Shown here: in pieces, positions 23,799 through 26,602 of the stretch
Layout of the letters: the number at the start of each line of letters is the position of its first letter
Position numbering within the stretch: the first letter of the stretch is position 1
Origin: DATGJX01 sp035279385
GTDB taxonomy: Bacteria; Vulcanimicrobiota; Vulcanimicrobiia; Vulcanimicrobiales; Vulcanimicrobiaceae
Direction: 5' to 3'
DNA length: 26,602 nucleotides
Assembly: GCA_035279385.1 (NCBI GenBank)
Contig: DATEHZ010000020.1
Span: 1-26,602, forward strand
Notes under the pieces: generated by a model
The model's input: only the letters and a program-made list of their open reading frames with translations
Told to the model about the DNA's origin: nothing
Database searches by the model: none
Made by a program: the position numbers and the translations under genes

Positions 23799-24295
23799 CC
23801 AAGGGCCGTACCTCCAAGGCCGGCAAAACCGCAACACTGGAGGTCGGTGCGAAGGCGCCGGATTTTGAACTCGAAAGCCATCGCGGCGAAAAATGGCGTC
23901 TTGCCGATCAAAAAGGCAAGAACAACGTCGTGATCGCGTTCTATCCGTTCGCATTCACACCGGTTTGAACCAGCCAAATGCCCGGCCTCGAGAAGAATCT
24001 CGAGCGCTTTAAAGGGCTCGATGCTCAAGTTGTGGGCATCTCAATCGATTCGACGCATGCGAACAAAGCCTGGGCCGAATCACTCGGTGGTCTGAGTTAT
24101 CCGCTGCTGTGCGATTTTTGGCCGCACGGCAACGTCGCACGCGCGTACGGCGTATTCGATGAAAAAGCCGGGCGCTCGGAGCGCGCGGTCTTCATCGTCG
24201 ACAAGGAAGGCATCGTGCGCTATATCGACGTGCACGACATCGGCGAGCAGCCCGACGAGGAGCAAATCCTCGAGGCACTCTCCGCACTGAAGTAG
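23789..24295 (+). CDS. Peroxiredoxin with UGA at the peroxidatic residue (predicted selenoprotein)
   Basis: Read through one in-frame TGA (23966-23968), this is a complete 168-residue thioredoxin-fold peroxiredoxin close to the AhpE type. It has APDFEL near residues 23-28, the active-site motif FYPFAFTPV-TGA-TSQMPGLEK, PLLCDFWPHG at 105-114, and the conserved active-site Arg132 in SERAVFIVD. The TGA is codon 60 and occupies exactly the peroxidatic cysteine of PxxxTxxC (Pro53, Thr57). The residue is therefore most likely selenocysteine, attacking H2O2 or organic peroxides. Cys108 could resolve the oxidised selenium. UGA serves as a normal stop in acd, glcD, galK and galT near by. A candidate SECIS hairpin follows the TGA. 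Pseudogene or sequencing error is the alternative. The 10-nt overlap with the GH35 gene places it in the galactose operon. Confidence 0.85.
23980..24017 (+). promoter_or_regulatory. Candidate bacterial SECIS stem-loop
   Basis: A 38-nt stem-loop beginning 11 nt after the UGA. The outer stem is GCCC (23980-23983) with GGGC (24014-24017). The middle is GGC with GCU, with a 5-nt internal bulge and one bulged C. The apical stem is CTCGAG (23987-23992) with CTCGAG (23999-24004), capped by AAGAAU. The apical loop begins 24 nt past the UGA, a position suited to SelB recruitment. The loop does not open with G unless the closing G-C pair melts, so the fit to the known consensus is partial. Confidence 0.45.
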
Positions 24296-24301
24296 GCTCG
24301 C

Positions 24302-24331
24302 CGGGCGCTCCGGGAGGTTCCGGAGCGCCCG
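24302..24331 (+). terminator. Perfect 12-bp hairpin ending the galactose/peroxiredoxin operon
   Basis: CGGGCGCTCCGG (24302-24313), loop GAGGTT, CCGGAGCGCCCG (24320-24331). The stem is perfect and begins 7 nt after the peroxiredoxin stop. No T-tract follows. Its strength and place between two operons argue for a terminator or a 3'-end stabiliser. Confidence 0.7.
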
Positions 24332-24346
24332 CGAACTGCTTGCGCC

Positions 24347-25270
24347 GTGGCAGAAGTTTTGTGCATCGGCGGCGCCTGTATCGATCGCAAATATCATCTC
24401 GCAGCCGCGGTGCAGCCCGGAACGTCGAATCCCGCTCGCAGCGTACGCGGTTTCGGCGGCGTCGCGCGCAACGTCGCGGAGAATTTGGCGCGCCTGGGCG
24501 CGCAGACGGCGCTCTTCACGATTGTCGGCAACGACGAGGACGGGTCCGCACTGGTCGAACACGCGCGGCAGGCGGGCATCGACGTACGTTCGACGGTGCG
24601 CACCCGTGACGGCGTGACGCCCGAATACGCCGCCGTGGTGGATCCGCATGGCGATTTGCTCGTCGGCGTTTCCGACATGCAAGCGTTGGACGAACTGACG
24701 GTTGAGGAGCTGGAGAAGCAGGCGCAGGAGATCGCGCAAAGCCGGTGGGTCTTCGCCGATTGCAATCTTCCCCGCGACGTACTGGCGTGGTGCATCGGGC
24801 GCGCGCAAACCGGCCGTTTCAAGCTCGCGATCGACGCCGTGAGCGAACCGAAGGCGCGGCGCCTGCCGGACGATCTGCGCGGAATCGACGTGCTGTTTCT
24901 GAACGAACCCGAAGCGGCGGCATTCCTACGCGAGGAGCTCGAGGAGTTTCGCGCTCGCACGCCCGCGCAGCGCGCGCGGGCGGTGCGCAGCCGCGGCGCA
25001 CATGCCGTGGTGCTCACGCGGGGCCCTCAAGGTCTGGCGGCGTGCACCGATACGTGCGTGGAGATTCCGGCGGCTGCGGCGCGGTGCGTCGACGTTACCG
25101 GAGCCGGCGATGCGCTCATTGCCGCGACCATCTTTCGTCTGCTGCGCGGCGATACCGTATTCGAAGCCGCGCGCGCCGGCGCGCTGTGCGCCGCACGAAC
25201 GATCGAGTCGTCCGCGAGCGTTCGCCCCGATCTCTGCGCGGAGATGCTGCAGGCATGCGCGACTTCGTAG
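24347..25270 (+). CDS. psuK: PfkB-family kinase, probably pseudouridine kinase
   Basis: A 307-residue ribokinase-fold enzyme. It opens with VLCIGGACIDRKY and has the sugar-binding RGFGGVARNVAENLARLG. It closes with the PfkB signature CVDVTGAGDALIAATIF, where Asp255 is the catalytic base. Family members phosphorylate many sugars and nucleosides. Here the substrate is assigned by context: the next gene, overlapping by 16 nt, is a pseudouridine-5'-phosphate glycosidase, so this enzyme should phosphorylate pseudouridine at the 5' position. It starts at GTG 24347, 16 nt after a strong hairpin. No good ribosome binding site is visible. Confidence 0.85.
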   Translation: MAEVLCIGGACIDRKYHLAAAVQPGTSNPARSVRGFGGVARNVAENLARLGAQTALFTIVGNDEDGSALVEHARQAGIDVRSTVRTRDGVTPEYAAVVDPHGDLLVGVSDMQALDELTVEELEKQAQEIAQSRWVFADCNLPRDVLAWCIGRAQTGRFKLAIDAVSEPKARRLPDDLRGIDVLFLNEPEAAAFLREELEEFRARTPAQRARAVRSRGAHAVVLTRGPQGLAACTDTCVEIPAAAARCVDVTGAGDALIAATIFRLLRGDTVFEAARAGALCAARTIESSASVRPDLCAEMLQACATS

Positions 25271-26160
25271 TTTTTAGCGAAGAGGTTGCGCGCGCGCTCG
25301 AAGAACGCGCGCCGATCGTCGCACTCGAAACGACGATACTCTCGCACGGCATGCCCTATCCGCAGAACGTGGAAACGGCGCTTGCGGTGGAAGCGATCGT
25401 CCGCGAGGAAGGCTGCGTCCCTGCAACGATTGCAGTCGTTTGCGGACGCATACACGTCGGTCTCACGCACGAGCAGCTCGAACATTTCGGCACCGCCCAG
25501 GACGTGCTCAAACTCAGCCGCGCAGATCTTCCCTACGCCGTGGCGGCCGGAAAAGACGGCGCGACGACGGTCGCGGCGACGATGCTGTGCGCGCATCTCG
25601 CGGGCATCGAGGTTTTTGCAACGGGCGGCGTCGGCGGCGTGCATCGGGGCGCGGAACGGACCATGGACGTCTCCGCAGATTTGGAAGAACTCGCGCGCAC
25701 GTCCGTTGCCGTCGTCTGCGCCGGAGTCAAAGCGCTGCTGGATCTGCCCAAGACGCTGGAGGTGCTGGAAACGCGCGGCGTGCCCGTCGTCGGCTATGCT
25801 ACCGCGGAGTTTCCGGCGTTCTGGAGCCGCAGCAGCGGCCTGGCGGTGCCGCTGCGTTTCGATGCGCCCGAAGAGATCGCAAACTTTTTGCGCGTCAAAC
25901 GCAGTTTGCAAATCGAAAGCGGCACGCTGGTTGCAAATCCGATCCCGTACGCGGACGAAATACCCGCCGCGCAGATGCGCGGCTACATCGAAACCGCTGT
26001 GCAAGAAGCAGCGCAGGCGAACGTCACGGGGAAAGCCGTGACGCCGTGGCTGCTCGATCGCATACTGCGCCTGAGCGGCGGCCGCAGTCTGACGGCCAAC
26101 GTCGCCCTGGTGAAAAACAACGCGCGCCTCGCCGCGCGCATCGCGCGTTCACTGGCCTAA
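25255..26160 (+). CDS. psuG: Pseudouridine-5'-phosphate glycosidase
   Basis: A 301-residue PsuG/IndA family enzyme that reversibly cleaves the C-C glycosidic bond of pseudouridine 5'-phosphate to uracil and ribose 5-phosphate. Motifs are very clear: IVALETTILSHGMPYPQN with the active-site Glu25, the metal-ligand Asp142 in MDVSADLEELART, and the ring-opening Lys159 in VCAGVKALLDLPKTLE. The C-terminal VALVKNNARLAARIA carries the conserved asparagine. Asp142 and Lys159 are 17 apart, as in E. coli PsuG. The pair psuK-psuG recycles modified nucleoside from RNA turnover. The 3' end overlaps tail to tail with the small gene on the other strand. Confidence 0.95.
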   Translation: MRDFVVFSEEVARALEERAPIVALETTILSHGMPYPQNVETALAVEAIVREEGCVPATIAVVCGRIHVGLTHEQLEHFGTAQDVLKLSRADLPYAVAAGKDGATTVAATMLCAHLAGIEVFATGGVGGVHRGAERTMDVSADLEELARTSVAVVCAGVKALLDLPKTLEVLETRGVPVVGYATAEFPAFWSRSSGLAVPLRFDAPEEIANFLRVKRSLQIESGTLVANPIPYADEIPAAQMRGYIETAVQEAAQANVTGKAVTPWLLDRILRLSGGRSLTANVALVKNNARLAARIARSLA

Positions 26161-26394
26161 CGCGCGTTCGATCGTCGACCAGATCATGCCGGCCGGAACG
26201 AAGAACGGCACCTCTTCGAGCGTAAGCGTCAGCGTTTTCGCCGGTTCGTCGTACGCGTAGCGGCCTTTCATGCCCTGGCTTTCGATCGCACCGGAATCGC
26301 CCGGCGGCAGCTGCACGTAGGCAGCGATTTGCGAGCGCAGGCGCTCCACTTGCGAGCGCTCGATGTTGTTGAACGTCTTGCTCTCTTCAGCCAT
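26149..26394 (-). CDS. Small conserved-looking protein of unknown function (81 aa)
   Basis: An 81-residue soluble protein beginning MAEESKTFNNIERSQVERLR and ending MIWSTIERALGQ. The middle has strand-like stretches GMKGRYAYDEPAKTLTLTLEEVPF. I recognise no family. It starts inside the end of the ROK kinase gene upstream on the same strand (8-nt overlap), so translation is probably coupled and it may serve that gene's pathway. The last 12 nt overlap the psuG 3' end in the convergent direction. The start ATG 26394 is chosen because protein-like composition begins there. Confidence 0.65.
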   Translation of the reverse strand: MAEESKTFNNIERSQVERLRSQIAAYVQLPPGDSGAIESQGMKGRYAYDEPAKTLTLTLEEVPFFVPAGMIWSTIERALGQ

Positions 26395-26602
26395 CGTGTT
26401 CGCCTTCTGCCCAAAGCATGGCGGCGCCTCGCACGCCGCTCGAATCGCCGTGGCGCGCCTGCACGAGCTCGGTTCGCACTGCATCCGAGAATACGTAGCG
26501 CGGCAGCAGGCGCGGAACGTTTTCGTATAAACGCTCGACGTTCGATACGCCGCCTCCGAGGACGATGACGTCCGGGTCGACGACGTTGACAACGCTCGCA
26601 AG
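26387..26602 (-). CDS. ROK-family sugar kinase, C-terminal fragment (runs off right edge)
   Basis: The minus strand is open from the window edge and gives about 71 residues typical of the C-terminus of ROK-family glucokinases/fructokinases: LASVVNVVDPDVIVLGGGVS (the sugar-kinase GGGVS loop), then NVERLYENVPRLLPRYVFSD and RHGDSSGVRGAAMLW. The catalytic half and the Cys-rich zinc motif lie outside the window, so substrate is open; the YENVP and HGDSSGVRGAA style resembles fructokinase-like ROK members. It ends at TGA 26387-26389, overlapping the next gene's start. Confidence 0.8.
   Translation of the reverse strand, partial: LASVVNVVDPDVIVLGGGVSNVERLYENVPRLLPRYVFSDAVRTELVQARHGDSSGVRGAAMLWAEGEHDG

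Noticed and set aside
23966..23968. Genome-wide reassignment of UGA
   Set aside because: TGA is the terminal stop of acd, glcD, galK, galT and the sigma factor in the same window, with normal protein ends there.
23978..24295. A 105-aa gene starting at ATG 23978
   Set aside because: It would lack the whole N-terminal half and catalytic residue of the peroxiredoxin and has no ribosome binding site. The upstream half in the same frame is intact, so this is the C-terminal part of the UGA-containing gene.
26149..26601. 150-aa version of the small minus-strand gene starting near the right edge
   Set aside because: The upstream part lies over the ROK kinase C-terminus in another frame and has shadow-like Ser/Arg/Cys composition. 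The true protein begins at ATG 26394.

Overview
The window is about 26.6 kb of high-GC, densely coding bacterial chromosome. It holds compact operons with ATGA, GTGA or TGATG overlaps, several GTG or TTG starts, and short gaps. The gene mix includes a PadR-controlled beta-oxidation operon, a WGxxGxxG-type sorted protein, a GH35/Leloir galactose operon and pseudouridine catabolism. Together with the codon style this would suit an uncultured high-GC lineage such as Candidatus Eremiobacterota (WPS-2) or a relative. That placement is an inference from general resemblance; there is no rRNA or marker gene here to prove it. No tRNA, rRNA, CRISPR array, insertion sequence or phage gene was seen.

Layout. 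1-83 (-): start of a lipoprotein that runs off the left edge. 192-1972 (+): cyclopropane-fatty-acid-synthase-type methyltransferase overlapping a small P-loop kinase. 1999-7468 (+): a recognisable promoter, a PadR regulator, then acyl-CoA dehydrogenase, a fused enoyl-CoA hydratase/3-hydroxyacyl-CoA dehydrogenase and thiolase, together a full fatty-acid beta-oxidation cycle. 7543-8037 (+): a degenerate STAS-domain protein, a hairpin covering a strong ribosome binding site, and a 38-codon small ORF. 8002-9279 (-): exported GH5-like glycosidase, divergent from an exported class-C beta-lactamase-fold serine hydrolase (9339-10745, +). 10868-14550 (+): ECF sigma factor translationally coupled to an RND efflux permease, with no anti-sigma factor or adaptor beside them. 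14566-16925 (-): flavin disulfide-reductase-like enzyme and a stand-alone enoyl-CoA hydratase of the kind normally fused in FadN. 17025-18531 (+): WGxxGxxG-type secreted protein and a single-pass membrane protein with a very basic Arg/His linker.

18562-24295 (+) is one tightly packed operon: GlcD-like FAD oxidase, galactokinase, galactose-1-phosphate uridylyltransferase, GH35 beta-galactosidase, and a peroxiredoxin. The peroxiredoxin is the most striking item. Its reading frame is interrupted once, by UGA, exactly at the peroxidatic cysteine codon of the PxxxTxxC motif, and the rest of the protein is intact on both sides. This is the signature of a selenocysteine peroxiredoxin, and a stem-loop suited to be a bacterial SECIS element starts 11 nt after the UGA. 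UGA is an ordinary stop in neighbouring genes, so genome-wide recoding does not explain it. A perfect 12-bp hairpin closes the operon.

24347-26160 (+): pseudouridine kinase and pseudouridine-5'-phosphate glycosidase, overlapping by 16 nt. 26149-26602 (-): a small protein of unknown function and the C-terminal end of a ROK-family sugar kinase that enters from the right edge.
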